Shown: positions 8,434 through 16,404 of the stretch, in pieces | How positions within the stretch are numbered: the stretch's first letter is position 1 | Layout: each line of letters starts with the position of its first letter | NCBI GenBank assembly: GCA_022486705.1 | Contig: JAKVKC010000001.1 | Span: 62,001 to 126,000, forward strand | Length of the DNA: 64,000 nucleotides | Direction of reading: 5' to 3' | DNA from: Solobacterium sp. | GTDB lineage: Bacteria; Bacillota_I; Bacilli_A; Erysipelotrichales; Erysipelotrichaceae | Position numbers and translations under genes: made by a program | The notes under the pieces: model-generated | What the model was told of the DNA's origin: nothing | Databases searched by the model: none | What the model saw: the letters and a program-made list of their open reading frames with translations, nothing else

Positions 8434-9256
8434 ATGCGGCAGAGACATCTGAAATCTGATTTTTTTCAATACATGCACGAATGCGAAAGTCAAAGATCAC
8501 GCCCTTTTCATCATGACGTATGCGAGCAAGATATCCGGTCGTATCGCTCAGAAAAGTATGATGATTCTTTTTAGCATAGGCCATCATCGGCGCCAGCTGC
8601 AGTATATTGATCTTTGCACAGTTCCGCAAGGATACCATCTGAGAGATGCAGATACCATTCGGTACGATCACGGCATGTTCAGGAACGCTCAGATGCTTGC
8701 GCTCGATCATAAAACGATAGAGCCCAATGCCTGCCTCCATGCGGATCTCACGGTCCTCAATCTTTCCATTCAGCACTTCTCTATCGATCCTGAGGCAGGA
8801 TGTCGTCGTCAGATAGATCGAACGCGCATCCAGCTGCTGCAGAGCATTCATGATCACATCTTCCCCATAGTAGTCCAGCTTGTCATCGATCGACTGCATG
8901 ACCTGCACACTCTCTTCTCCTGTTTCAATACTTTCCACCACATGTCTCTTTTCAAAACGGATAAAGCGCTGCCGTTCCTTCAGCACTTCCATCTGCTGCC
9001 TGATCGTTTTCTCTTCATCCTCCAGCATCTGTACAAGATCATACGGCTGAGCTGAATTCTCATAATTGGAAATGTCCGTGAGGGACATGCCATACTCTCT
9101 CATTTTGCGCAGATAGACAAGACTGGAAAAGTCTGCGATGGAATAGTCATAGTATCCATTTCCCTGCTGCTCTGGATGCAGGAATCCCATTTTACGGTAC
9201 ATGCGGATCGTCTCTGCATTGATCTGCGTCATTTTTGCCAATTCATTGATCTTCAT
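8432..9256 (-). CDS. MerR-family transcriptional regulator with GyrI-like effector domain
   Basis: A 274-residue regulator of the BmrR/TipA-like branch. Residues 1-70 carry the winged helix (MKINELAKMTQINAETIRMY), residues about 80-120 a long coiled coil (EDEEKTIRQQMEVLKERQRF), and the remaining 150 residues an effector-binding domain. I choose the ATG at 9256 because AGAGG lies 7 nt upstream; the open frame extends further upstream but would run through the shared promoter. It is divergent from the flavoprotein lipoprotein, whose promoter has the MerR-type 19-bp spacer and dyad, so it probably activates that gene. The inducer is unknown, perhaps the reductase substrate. Confidence 0.9.
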   Translation of the reverse strand: MKINELAKMTQINAETIRMYRKMGFLHPEQQGNGYYDYSIADFSSLVYLRKMREYGMSLTDISNYENSAQPYDLVQMLEDEEKTIRQQMEVLKERQRFIRFEKRHVVESIETGEESVQVMQSIDDKLDYYGEDVIMNALQQLDARSIYLTTTSCLRIDREVLNGKIEDREIRMEAGIGLYRFMIERKHLSVPEHAVIVPNGICISQMVSLRNCAKINILQLAPMMAYAKKNHHTFLSDTTGYLARIRHDEKGVIFDFRIRACIEKNQISDVSAA

Positions 9257-9267
9257 TCTCATCCCTC

Positions 9268-9298
9268 TTGACTCTGTATCAGCTACAGGGTTTATACC
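9268..9298 (+). promoter_or_regulatory. MerR-type promoter of the flavoprotein reductase gene
   Basis: TTGACT (9268-9273) and TATACC (9293-9298) are separated by 19 bp instead of 17. The spacer contains the dyad CTGTA-TCAGC-TACAG (9274-9288). Overlong spacer plus central dyad is the hallmark of promoters activated by MerR proteins through DNA untwisting. It points to the reductase gene and lies directly in front of the divergent merR start. Confidence 0.75.
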
Positions 9299-9351
9299 AT
9301 AAATATGGTTGTTTGTGAAGTTTTCAACAAATAATCGTCGGAGGGAAAGAA

Positions 9352-11952
9352 ATGAACAAGAAATGGGCAAACAGAACCGCTGTGATCGGGCTTTTTTCAG
9401 CAACCATGATCTTAGGCGGTCTGCCAGGATGCACCAAGAGCACTGGTTTTAAAGCAGGCACGTACAAAGGTACGGCCGCAGGCAGAAATGGAGATGTCAC
9501 AGTTGAAGTAGTACTCTCTTCTTCTGCCATTGAAAAAGTCACGGTTACAGATCAGAAGGAAACAAAAGAAATTGCCGGCAAAGCACTGGACAGCATTCCG
9601 GCTGCGATCGTCAAGGCACAGACACCGAAAGTAGATACGGTCTCTGGGGCAACTGTCACATCCAATGCAATCATTGAAGCAGCTTCTTCTGCTTTAAAAT
9701 CTGCAGGCGTGGATGTCGATCAGCTGGTATCTTCCAGCAAGCATGAAAATGCGCCTGTCACATATACCGCAGGCACCTACACAGGTACCGGCTCCGGCTA
9801 CAATGGTCCGATCAATCTGTCTGTCACCTTCTCCAAAGACGGCATCACAGATATTGACTATTCTGATAACAAAGAAACAAATCACATCGGCACCCCTGCC
9901 CTGCCGTATTTAGCAGAGGACGCAAAACAAGCGAATGGCTCTGGCATTGATTCTGTATCCGGTGCCACCTACACTTCCAAGGGCTTCAAAGATGCCTTGA
10001 CAAATGCCGCTGAGCAGGCGAAAGCATCAGATCTGGACAGCTTCCAGTCCAATACATACGTGCATGAAGCACAGACTGCTGTGGACGAAACATATGACGT
10101 CGTCGTCATCGGTGCGGGCGGTGCCGGTATGGCATCTGCCGTACAGTCTGCCCAGAATGGAAACTCGGTCGCTGTTATTGAAGAGAACGCCGAGATCGGC
10201 GGAAACACTGTCGCATCCGGCGGACAGTTCCAGTCTGTACAGAAGTATCTTGTATGGGATGAAGCCAATCCTGATGCAGAAACCGGAGAATACAAAGGCG
10301 TCACTTACAATAAAGTCAAAGAAGCTGCCGGCAACATTTCAGTATTGAAGACGATCCTGGATTGGAATGAAAATGCTTTTGATCAGGACTACTTCAGCGA
10401 TAAAGAGTTTACTGCCGGAAATATTGCCGAGCTTTCCAAAGCAGGCGTACACAGTGAATATCTGCCGACCCTGCAAGCATTGAAGAAAGAGATCAAAGCT
10501 TATATAGACTGGGCACAGCCAAAGCTGGATGCCGGTGAAGCAGAAACAGAACTGCCACTGTTCTCAACGGTCAATCTGCATATCTTCCAGACATACTACG
10601 GCGGTCTCCGACAGAATGCGGAAAAGACCGAATGGGTCTATGGAAATTACGATCTGGTCTCGCAGTTCATTAACGGCGGACAGGATCTGAAGGGATGGCT
10701 GGAAGATCAAGGTGCACTGTTTGCCGAAGATGTTCAGCCTACGATCGTCGGCGCACTGTGGAATCGTGAGAATGACTTCATGGGCAGCGACTTGGATGGC
10801 GATGGCAAGGCAGATGCGGATGGCCGAAGCACATCTGGCAAGACAGTGTGGGGGACCTATTTTGCGACTACCCTGAATACTCTGACCAAAACAGTATCCA
10901 ATGCTGCAAATAATAAGATCATGCTGAGGACAAAAGCAGATTCTCTGATCACTGAGAACGGCAAAGTCACCGGCGTCAAAGCAACTTCCTATGACGGCAC
11001 CGAAGTGACCCTGCATGCAAAGAAGGGCGTGGTCATGGCAACCGGCGGATATGCCGCAAACATTGACCGCGTTATGTCCACCAATGACTATTGGGCTGAT
11101 GGCGATATTACTTCTTCTACGCAGACGACCAACCGTTCTTCCTTGGTCGGTGACGGCATCGATATGTCGCAAGCCGTCGGAGCAGGTACGACCGGACTTG
11201 GCTATACCCAGCTGATGCCCATTTCCTGGGTCGACAACGGCAATCTCGCCTTCGGCGGCGGCAACTATGCCATCTATATCAATCCGACCACAGGCAAGCG
11301 CTATGTCAATGAGACGGGCGAACGCGATGTACTGTCGCTCGGTGAATTCGCCAATGGCATTTCCTTTGATGGTTCCAATGGTACGGTCATCGAGATTGCC
11401 AATTCCAATCAGAGCATCCCTGGCCCATACCCTTATGGAACAGCCAAAGATTCTGATCTGACGCTGTGGGAAAGCGATGTTGAGAACAGACAGTATACAA
11501 GGACCGTTGATCAGCTGGGAGACCTATTCAAAAAACTTGGTTTCCAATGCACTGAAGATGAAATCCGCTCCACCATTGAAGAATATGACAAAGCATTGAT
11601 GGCTGGTACATCGGCTGATCTGGATCCCGCCAAAACAGGCTGGACATCCCTGATTGGAAATGCCTCCAAAGATGCCAGCGGCAACTATGATCCATCCACA
11701 TATACCTTGGATGGCGTCAAGCTGAAGATCCGTCTGCTGGCGCCTTCGACCCACCATACGATGGGCGGCATCACCATAGATCAGGAACGTCATGTCCTGG
11801 ATACAGATGGAAAGATCATTTCCGGTCTGTACGCAGCCGGTGAAGTTACCGGCGGTATCCATGGCGGCAACCGCTTGGGCGGCAACGCTATCGTTGAGAT
11901 CTTTGTCTCCGGCCGTACAGCTGCCGACGCAATCTCAAAAGACAATCAATAA
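9352..11952 (+). CDS. Extracellular FMN-binding fumarate-reductase-type flavoprotein (lipoprotein)
   Basis: An 866-residue cell-surface flavoprotein. A lipoprotein signal ends LPGC with Cys27. Two FMN_bind domains follow (about 33-120 and 138-225), each with the flavinylation motif DxxSGAT (D95-T101 and D200-T206) recognised by ApbE-type transferases. A fumarate-reductase/succinate-dehydrogenase flavoprotein domain starts about residue 248 with the FAD-binding VVVIGAGGAGMA. The C-terminal STHHTMGGI and GGIHGGNRLGGNA are typical of fumarate and urocanate reductases. Such proteins accept electrons at the membrane face and reduce an unsaturated acid outside the cell as anaerobic respiration. Substrate cannot be assigned. 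Two FMN domains instead of one are notable. GGAGGG precedes the ATG. Confidence 0.92.
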   Translation: MNKKWANRTAVIGLFSATMILGGLPGCTKSTGFKAGTYKGTAAGRNGDVTVEVVLSSSAIEKVTVTDQKETKEIAGKALDSIPAAIVKAQTPKVDTVSGATVTSNAIIEAASSALKSAGVDVDQLVSSSKHENAPVTYTAGTYTGTGSGYNGPINLSVTFSKDGITDIDYSDNKETNHIGTPALPYLAEDAKQANGSGIDSVSGATYTSKGFKDALTNAAEQAKASDLDSFQSNTYVHEAQTAVDETYDVVVIGAGGAGMASAVQSAQNGNSVAVIEENAEIGGNTVASGGQFQSVQKYLVWDEANPDAETGEYKGVTYNKVKEAAGNISVLKTILDWNENAFDQDYFSDKEFTAGNIAELSKAGVHSEYLPTLQALKKEIKAYIDWAQPKLDAGEAETELPLFSTVNLHIFQTYYGGLRQNAEKTEWVYGNYDLVSQFINGGQDLKGWLEDQGALFAEDVQPTIVGALWNRENDFMGSDLDGDGKADADGRSTSGKTVWGTYFATTLNTLTKTVSNAANNKIMLRTKADSLITENGKVTGVKATSYDGTEVTLHAKKGVVMATGGYAANIDRVMSTNDYWADGDITSSTQTTNRSSLVGDGIDMSQAVGAGTTGLGYTQLMPISWVDNGNLAFGGGNYAIYINPTTGKRYVNETGERDVLSLGEFANGISFDGSNGTVIEIANSNQSIPGPYPYGTAKDSDLTLWESDVENRQYTRTVDQLGDLFKKLGFQCTEDEIRSTIEEYDKALMAGTSADLDPAKTGWTSLIGNASKDASGNYDPSTYTLDGVKLKIRLLAPSTHHTMGGITIDQERHVLDTDGKIISGLYAAGEVTGGIHGGNRLGGNAIVEIFVSGRTAADAISKDNQ

Positions 11953-11977
11953 TTCCTTGATGAATCTCCTCCTTAAG

Positions 11978-12024
11978 AAAAGGGACTGCAATATGCCATC
12001 TGCGGCATCTGCGGTCCTTTTTCA
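11978..12024. terminator. Bidirectional terminator
   Basis: Stem AAAAGGGACTGCA with TGCGGTCCTTTTT enclosing an inner ATGCC/GGCAT hairpin. T-runs on both strands serve the reductase gene and the convergent SPFH/RHH operon. Confidence 0.8.
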
Positions 12025-12032
12025 TGCATGCA

Positions 12033-12233
12033 TTATTTGATATGGAGCTCCGGTTCTTCATCAATGTGATCCGAAACATACTTTCCATTCTTCTTCCGCT
12101 GCTTTACACATTCACTGAGCAGATATTCGATCTGTCCATTCACCGAACGAAAATCATCTTCTGCCCAAGCATTGATACTGTCATACAGTTTTTTTGACAG
12201 CCGAAGCGGTACCTGTTTCTTCTCCTCTGCCAT
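12033..12233 (-). CDS. Arc-like ribbon-helix-helix DNA-binding protein
   Basis: A 66-residue protein. Residues 8-50 (VPLRLSKKLYDSINAWAEDD followed by a second helix) fit the Arc/MetJ ribbon-helix-helix fold: one basic beta strand and two helices, dimerising to bind the major groove. It lies 6 bp after the SPFH gene with no clear ribosome site of its own, so it is probably made by coupled reinitiation. Tandem TGATATCA boxes over the operon promoter make it a candidate autorepressor. Its pairing with an SPFH protein is seen in other Firmicutes; the role of the pair is unknown. Confidence 0.8.
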   Translation of the reverse strand: MAEEKKQVPLRLSKKLYDSINAWAEDDFRSVNGQIEYLLSECVKQRKKNGKYVSDHIDEEPELHIK

Positions 12234-12239
12234 AGCAGC

Positions 12240-13244
12240 TTAGTATAGACTTCCTGAGTTCACGATAGGCTGTGCATCTCTGTTGCCGCAGAGAACGACC
12301 AGAAGATTCGATACCATGGCAGCTTTTCTCTCATCATCCAATTCAACAACCTTATTATCGCTCAGACGATGCAATGCCATTTCGACCATACCGACAGCGC
12401 CGTCAACGATCATCTTTCTTGCATCAATGATAGCAGATGCCTGCTGTCTCTGCAGCATGACCGCTGCAATCTCCGGTGCATAGGCAAGATATGTGATCTT
12501 TGCTTCAATGATCTCCAATCCTGCATTCTCGACCTTGCTCTGGATCTCTTTGCGGATCCTTTCAACAACAATCTCGCTGGAACCGCGCAGGCTTCCATCA
12601 TCTGCCTGTCCATCACCTGTCGTATCTACATTCGGAGCAATATCATATGGATAGATGCGCACAATATTGCGAACTGCACTGTCGCACTGCAATGAAAGAT
12701 ATTCTTTATAGTTATCCACATTGAAGACTGCCTTGACCGTATCCTTTACCCGCCACATGACAGCGACTCCGATCTCGACCGGATTGCCTAAGCAGTCATT
12801 GATCTTCTGACGGCTGTTATTCAATGTCATGATCTTCAGTGAGATCTTTTTCGAGACCATCTCCACGCCGGCGGATTCCCCCGCCGAGCGGATCACCAGT
12901 GACTTCTGCTGTCCGCCATCAACATCGCCGCTCTGACCAAGATGGGTCTTGGCAGCCGGGTTGATCGCGCTGCAGAAGGGATTGACGAAATAAAATCCAT
13001 CATCTTTCAAGGTGCCGACATACTTGCCAAACAGCGTCAGGACAAGTGCTTCCTGCGGCTTCAGGATACGCAGACCGCAGTATGGGATCCACCCAATGCA
13101 CATCCAGACAATACCGATCACCAGCAAAGGCACACTGTAAAATGCACCATAGATCATCACTGCGACCGACAGCAGATACAGTGCAGTCGTACCGATCAGC
13201 ACCAGCATGCCATTCTTTGCCTTCGTCAGAACTTTCTCTTCCAT
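12240..13244 (-). CDS. SPFH/Band 7 domain membrane protein
   Basis: A 334-residue protein with two close N-terminal membrane segments (about 12-32 and 37-56). An SPFH (stomatin/prohibitin) domain covers about 60-260, beginning LKPQEALVLTLFGKY, and a helical tail contains AEIAAVMLQRQQASAI-like sequence (here APEIAAVMLQRQQASAI). SPFH proteins build oligomeric membrane microdomains. Start at the ATG at 13244 is set by GGAGGAAG 4-5 nt upstream; an upstream in-frame ATG would lie inside the promoter/operator. First gene of a two-gene operon with the Arc-like protein. It contains a hydrophilic insertion (NVDTTGDGQADDG) resembling a calcium-binding loop. Function unknown. Confidence 0.88.
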   Translation of the reverse strand: MEEKVLTKAKNGMLVLIGTTALYLLSVAVMIYGAFYSVPLLVIGIVWMCIGWIPYCGLRILKPQEALVLTLFGKYVGTLKDDGFYFVNPFCSAINPAAKTHLGQSGDVDGGQQKSLVIRSAGESAGVEMVSKKISLKIMTLNNSRQKINDCLGNPVEIGVAVMWRVKDTVKAVFNVDNYKEYLSLQCDSAVRNIVRIYPYDIAPNVDTTGDGQADDGSLRGSSEIVVERIRKEIQSKVENAGLEIIEAKITYLAYAPEIAAVMLQRQQASAIIDARKMIVDGAVGMVEMALHRLSDNKVVELDDERKAAMVSNLLVVLCGNRDAQPIVNSGSLY

Positions 13245-13265
13245 AACTCTTCCTCCATATTTTTT

Positions 13266-13284
13266 TGATATCAAAATGATATCA
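13266..13284. promoter_or_regulatory. Tandem TGATATCA operator boxes
   Basis: Two identical palindromic octamers TGATATCA (13266-13273 and 13277-13284) are spaced 11 bp centre to centre, one helical turn. They overlap the -10 element of the SPFH/RHH operon. Ribbon-helix-helix repressors bind adjacent boxes on one DNA face with about this spacing, so autoregulation by the Arc-like protein is likely but inferred. Confidence 0.6.
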
Positions 13285-13303
13285 TTTCTTTTTTCTATGT
13301 CAA
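13276..13303 (-). promoter_or_regulatory. Promoter of SPFH/RHH operon
   Basis: On the minus strand TTGACA (13298-13303) and TATCAT (13276-13281) are 16 bp apart, directly upstream of the SPFH ribosome site. The -10 is embedded in the tandem operator. Confidence 0.75.
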
Positions 13304-13306
13304 CTT

Positions 13307-13343
13307 AAAAAGGACCCATGAGCATCTGCTCATCGATCCCTTC
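13307..13343 (-). terminator. Terminator of katA-perR
   Basis: On the minus strand AAGGGATCG-ATGAGCA-GA-TGCTCAT-GGGTCCTT forms a long stem followed by TTT. It ends the perR transcript just before the SPFH promoter. Confidence 0.75.
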
Positions 13344-13347
13344 TGAT

Positions 13348-13749
13348 TTATTGCTTTTTCTGTTTCTTCAGTTTCTTCTGACACGCAGGACAGATGCCCG
13401 AGAAGAGAAAGGTGTGCTGAATGTCAGCATATCCGCTCAGCTTCCCGACCTTCTGATCCACTCTGCTGTGGATCGGTCCTACATCGAGGATCTTCCCGCA
13501 CATACGGCAGATCATATGATCATGATCTTCCAGATTTCGTTCATACATATCGCTGGAATTCGGCATCTTGATCCGACGGATCTGCTGATCATCAGCTAGG
13601 AACTGCAGATTCCGGTATACTGTACCGCGGCTGATATGAGGATCTTTCGCATGGATCTGCAGATAGATCTCATCTGCGGTAAAATGTCCCATCCGCTTCT
13701 GCATGTTCTCTAATACGATCTGTCTCTGCTTTGTATTGCGTCTCTGCAT
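13348..13749 (-). CDS. perR: Fur-family peroxide regulator (PerR-like)
   Basis: A 133-residue Fur-superfamily regulator. Winged helix covers residues 1-75 (TADEIYLQIHAKDPHISRGTV). The dimerisation domain has the regulatory metal site around EDHDHMICRMCGK. Two CxxC pairs (CRMC and CPAC) form the structural zinc site. Position directly behind catalase, 50 bp apart on the same strand, makes PerR the best assignment within the family. PerR represses peroxide-defence genes until its iron-catalysed His oxidation. A TATAAT at 13773-13778 may give it an additional promoter of its own. The PerR name is inferred from context and residues. Confidence 0.85.
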   Translation of the reverse strand: MQRRNTKQRQIVLENMQKRMGHFTADEIYLQIHAKDPHISRGTVYRNLQFLADDQQIRRIKMPNSSDMYERNLEDHDHMICRMCGKILDVGPIHSRVDQKVGKLSGYADIQHTFLFSGICPACQKKLKKQKKQ

Positions 13750-13799
13750 TGTTCACCTCAAGTGTCCCGTGTATTATACTTCAGATTCTCCAGAATGCA

Positions 13800-15317
13800 T
13801 CACATGCATTGCTTCGGCATGGTAGCAGCGATCAGACCGGCATTATCCAGTTTTGCCAAACGCCTGACTTCATTCATATCCAGCATCAGGGCCTTGGCCA
13901 TTCTGGTGCCATACTCTTCATCAGCCTTTAAGCAGTGCACCGCATGACGATATTTAATATTGTCCGTGACACCATTCATATTGCGGGCTGTATTGTCGAT
14001 CAGGATCTGTCTCTTTTCTTCGCTCATCAGGCGATACAGATCGCCGCCGTCACGGAAGCAGTCATCGGTAGGATCATCCTTCGGGTCAAAGCGCCACATC
14101 GCACCATCCAGATCCAGCGGAGGTTCCGCCACTTCCGGCGAAGGCATCCAGTACTGATAGCTGTTCGGCGTATATGCTGGCATGGCACCATAGTTGCCAT
14201 CGACTCTCATATATCCATCACGGTGATATTCGTTGACTTCGCACTTTGCCTTATTGACAGGGATCTCATTGTAATTGACACCAAGACGATATCTCTGGGC
14301 ATCGCCATACGCAAACAGTCTTCCCTGCAGGAAGCGATCCGGAGAGAAGCCGATGCCTGGCACAACATGAGCTGGCGTAAAGGCAGCCTGTTCCACCTCT
14401 GCAAAGTAATTTTCCGGCCAGCGGTTCAGTTCCAATACACCGACCTCATGAAGCGGGAATTCCTTATGCCGCCAGATCTTAGTAATATCAAACGGATTCT
14501 CATAATGATTCTTTGCCTGCTCTTCACTCATGATCTGTACATACATTGTCCACTTTGGATAATCTTTGCGGGCAATTGCATCATAGAGGTCATGTCCATG
14601 ATATTCACGATCCATGCCATTGATCTTCATCGCTTCTTCATCACTGAGGCATTTGATCCCCTGCTGCGTAATGAAATGGAACTTGCACCAGACACGTTCA
14701 TTCTTTTCATTGTAGAAACTGTATGCATGCTCGCCATAGAAATGCATGTTGCGGAAACTTGCTGGGATCCCGCGGTCGCTCATCGTGATCGTCCGCTGAT
14801 GGAAGCTTTCCGGCAGCATTGTCCAGAAATCCCAGTTATTCTGCGCCGAACGCATGCCTGTGTGCGGATCTCTCTTCACGGCTCTGTTCAGGCCGGTAAA
14901 GTTATGCACATCACGGATAAAAAAGGTCGGTGTATTATTGCCTACTAAGTCCCAGTTGCCCTCTTCGGTATAGAACTTTACCGCAACCCCACGGATATCT
15001 CTTTCACAGTCAGCTGCTCCTCTTTCACCAGCAACGGTCGAAAAGCGCAGGAAGATATCTGTTTTCTTGTCCTTCTGCAGTACTTTTGCTTTGGTCCACT
15101 GTGAAATATCATGCGTGCATGTGAAGGTGCCGTAAGCACCCCAGCCTTTCGCGTGCATTCTTCTTTCTGGAATCACTTCACGGTTGAAATGTGCCATCTT
15201 TTCCAAGAGCCACACATCCTGCATCATGACTGGTCCTCTCGGACCCGCTGTAATCGAGTTCTCATTATCCGGAATCGGTGCGCCTACTTCATTGGTCAGC
15301 TTTCTTCCATCATTCAT
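13800..15317 (-). CDS. katA: Heme catalase (clade 3, KatA type)
   Basis: A 505-residue monofunctional catalase decomposing hydrogen peroxide in the cytoplasm. The distal His lies in [14 protein letters not shown] (about residue 55), the essential Asn in [11 protein letters not shown], and the heme-ligand Tyr in [14 protein letters not shown], close to the family signature. Length is typical for small-subunit catalases. AAAGGAGAA precedes the ATG. It is followed by perR, consistent with peroxide control, although I could not find a convincing PerR box upstream. Catalase is not expected in strictly anaerobic Erysipelotrichia, so this suggests tolerance to oxygen exposure. Confidence 0.96.
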   Translation of the reverse strand: MNDGRKLTNEVGAPIPDNENSITAGPRGPVMMQDVWLLEKMAHFNREVIPERRMHAKGWGAYGTFTCTHDISQWTKAKVLQKDKKTDIFLRFSTVAGERGAADCERDIRGVAVKFYTEEGNWDLVGNNTPTFFIRDVHNFTGLNRAVKRDPHTGMRSAQNNWDFWTMLPESFHQRTITMSDRGIPASFRNMHFYGEHAYSFYNEKNERVWCKFHFITQQGIKCLSDEEAMKINGMDREYHGHDLYDAIARKDYPKWTMYVQIMSEEQAKNHYENPFDITKIWRHKEFPLHEVGVLELNRWPENYFAEVEQAAFTPAHVVPGIGFSPDRFLQGRLFAYGDAQRYRLGVNYNEIPVNKAKCEVNEYHRDGYMRVDGNYGAMPAYTPNSYQYWMPSPEVAEPPLDLDGAMWRFDPKDDPTDDCFRDGGDLYRLMSEEKRQILIDNTARNMNGVTDNIKYRHAVHCLKADEEYGTRMAKALMLDMNEVRRLAKLDNAGLIAATMPKQCM

Positions 15318-15610
15318 TGTAACTTCTCCTTTGTCCTTTTATTAGGACTCTATATCATTAAGCTATCATAGGGAAAATTAAAAGCAAGCAGGATGCCCGC
15401 ATTACTCTTTATCTTGGTTCTTCCATTGTTTGTATTGCTTATGTTCATGAAAGCGCAGTTTCATAGTGCATTTATTTCAGATTAACTGCATTCTCTTATG
15501 AAAATCATAAAATTAACAACCTTTGAAATTTCTTCAGCAGCACCTTGACACGGCCTGGATCCGCAGGTATATTGATGATGTCAAAGGGTAATAAAGCACG
15601 TCGGTCAAAA

Positions 15611-15640
15611 GAAAAGGAACAGTTGGAGCTGTTCCTTTTC
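15611..15640. terminator. Perfect 12-bp bidirectional terminator hairpin
   Basis: GAAAAGGAACAG-TTGGAG-CTGTTCCTTTTC is a perfect stem with A-rich and T-rich flanks on both sides. It can terminate in either direction, yet no intact gene adjoins it. Confidence 0.8.
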
Positions 15641-15643
15641 TTG

Positions 15644-15867
15644 TTACTTGGCTGATCGGTTGCTGTCTCCATCCAGCCATTTGCAAATGCAATAAGCAAT
15701 CACACTTCCACGCCAGTCACCTCCCTTCCAGAGGTCTGCTTCACCGACATATCTATATACCAAGTTTTGCACTGATTTTCCAAGCAAAAAAAACTTCATC
15801 CGTAAGTATGGGCAGAGATCTCTGAGCATCTCAGCATGATCATATCAAGCAAGTTATCAATGTTCAT
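15644..15867 (-). pseudogene. Frameshifted small protein gene (unknown family)
   Basis: From the ATG at 15867 the frame reads MNIDNLLDMIMLRCSEISAH and stops after 23 codons. One base out of register the reading continues KFFLLGKSVQNLVYRYVGEA and ends at 15644, a few bases before a strong terminator. A single missing base next to a run of eight T would join both parts into a protein of about 74 residues. The intact downstream part alone could be read as 61 residues from an internal ATG at 15829 without a clear ribosome site. I do not recognise the family. Reading this as a pseudogene is inference from the frame change and the adjacent terminator. Confidence 0.35.
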
Positions 15868-15956
15868 GAAACCATAAGCTATTGGGATGGTGCAATGTTT
15901 TGCAATCATGAGATTATTCAATTTATTGTTTCATTCTTCGGTATGACTTCAAAATG

Positions 15957-16000
15957 CCTGATCCTCAGTCTGTGTTGGATCAGGTCTTCTGATCCTTTTT
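15957..16000 (+). terminator. Terminator with competing upstream hairpin (attenuator-like)
   Basis: GGATCAG-GTCTT-CTGATCC-TTTTT (15977-16000) is a good terminator on the plus strand. An upstream CCTGATCC (15957-15964) can pair instead with GGATCAGG (15977-15984), giving mutually exclusive stems as in an attenuator. No plus-strand gene follows closely. Confidence 0.5.
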
Positions 16001-16052
16001 AATTGAGCATTTCCTTTCCTTCTTCATCTAATAATTCGTTTTATAAAAGCAT

Positions 16053-16087
16053 AAAAAAACTTAACGAAGCAATTTTGCTAAGTTAAG
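16053..16087 (-). terminator. Terminator of tRNA-Lys
   Basis: On the minus strand CTTAAC and AGCAA pair with TTGCT and GTTAAG (a 2x2 internal mismatch), followed by seven T, 15 nt after the CCA end. Confidence 0.8.
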
Positions 16088-16101
16088 CTTTTAAAGTTAA
16101 A

Positions 16102-16177
16102 TGGTGGTTCCTGTCGGGCTCGAACCGACGACCCACTGATTAAGAGTCAGTTGCTCTACCAACTGAGCTAAGGAACC
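16102..16177 (-). tRNA. tRNA-Lys (CTT anticodon)
   Basis: A 76-nt cloverleaf on the minus strand. Acceptor GGTTCCT pairs with AGGAACC, the D-arm contains AGCTCAGTTGGTAGAGC, and the anticodon stem ACTGA/TCAGT encloses the loop CTCTTAA, giving anticodon CTT. The T-arm is GGTTCGAGCCC-like and CCA is encoded. It reads AAG codons. It stands alone with its own promoter and terminator. Confidence 0.96.
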
Positions 16178-16196
16178 AACTTTTTGATGCCCGTTT

Positions 16197-16225
16197 ATTA
16201 TATGATAACCACTCAGTGAATGCAA
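16197..16225 (-). promoter_or_regulatory. Promoter of tRNA-Lys
   Basis: On the minus strand TTGCAT (16220-16225) and a perfect TATAAT (16197-16202) are 17 bp apart, 20 bp before the tRNA 5' end. Confidence 0.75.
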
Positions 16226-16325
16226 TAAAAAGTGAAAAAAAATTTGTTGCTCAAATCAATGCCTCTTTTGATGCAGTGCTATCTGCAGCATTTTCTTTCA
16301 ATACTTTCTTTTGATGAATGATACA

Positions 16326-16357
16326 GCGGAACATCATTAAGAGGGATGACATTCCGC
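16326..16357. other. 12-bp hairpin downstream of small ORF
   Basis: GCGGAACATCAT (16326-16337) pairs with ATGACATTCCGC (16346-16357) over 12 bp with two G-U/U-G positions. It lies 48 bp past the stop of the small minus-strand ORF and lacks a T-run. It may be an mRNA 3' end structure; purpose unknown. Confidence 0.45.
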
Positions 16358-16404
16358 CGCAAAGAAGTTCATTCACCATGAATCAGAAGACAGTGCACGC
16401 GGAT

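Larger units (their letters stand above)
15318..16052. other. Long gene-poor stretch with decayed sequence
   Basis: About 735 bp between katA and the tRNA-Lys terminator hold no intact gene that I trust. On the plus strand a C-terminal-like stub (KFLQQHLDTAWIRRYIDDVKG then stop) ends at about 15590, shortly before a strong hairpin. On the minus strand a frameshifted small ORF ends at the other side of the same hairpin. Together they look like two eroded convergent genes whose terminator has survived. Confidence 0.4.

Noticed and set aside
8513-9055. 180-codon plus-strand open frame opposite the MerR gene
   Set aside because: Shadow of the MerR reading frame; composition rich in His/Arg/Gln as typical for antisense frames here.
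9257-9403. N-terminal extension of the MerR gene to 9403
   Set aside because: It would overlap the shared promoter and the start of the divergent gene; the ATG at 9256 has a proper ribosome site.
10564-11172. 202-codon open frame on the minus strand inside the flavoprotein gene
   Set aside because: Antisense shadow of a well-supported coding region, no ribosome site.
13935-14948. 337-codon open frame on the plus strand opposite katA
   Set aside because: It lies wholly antisense to a full-length catalase with intact motifs; no ribosome site and no recognisable protein features.
15318-15400. PerR box upstream of katA
   Set aside because: Only weak AT-rich similarity to TTATAATNATTATAA; too degenerate to report as a site.
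15505-15699. 64-codon minus-strand open frame across the hairpin at 15611-15640
   Set aside because: It runs through a strong terminator stem and lacks a ribosome site.
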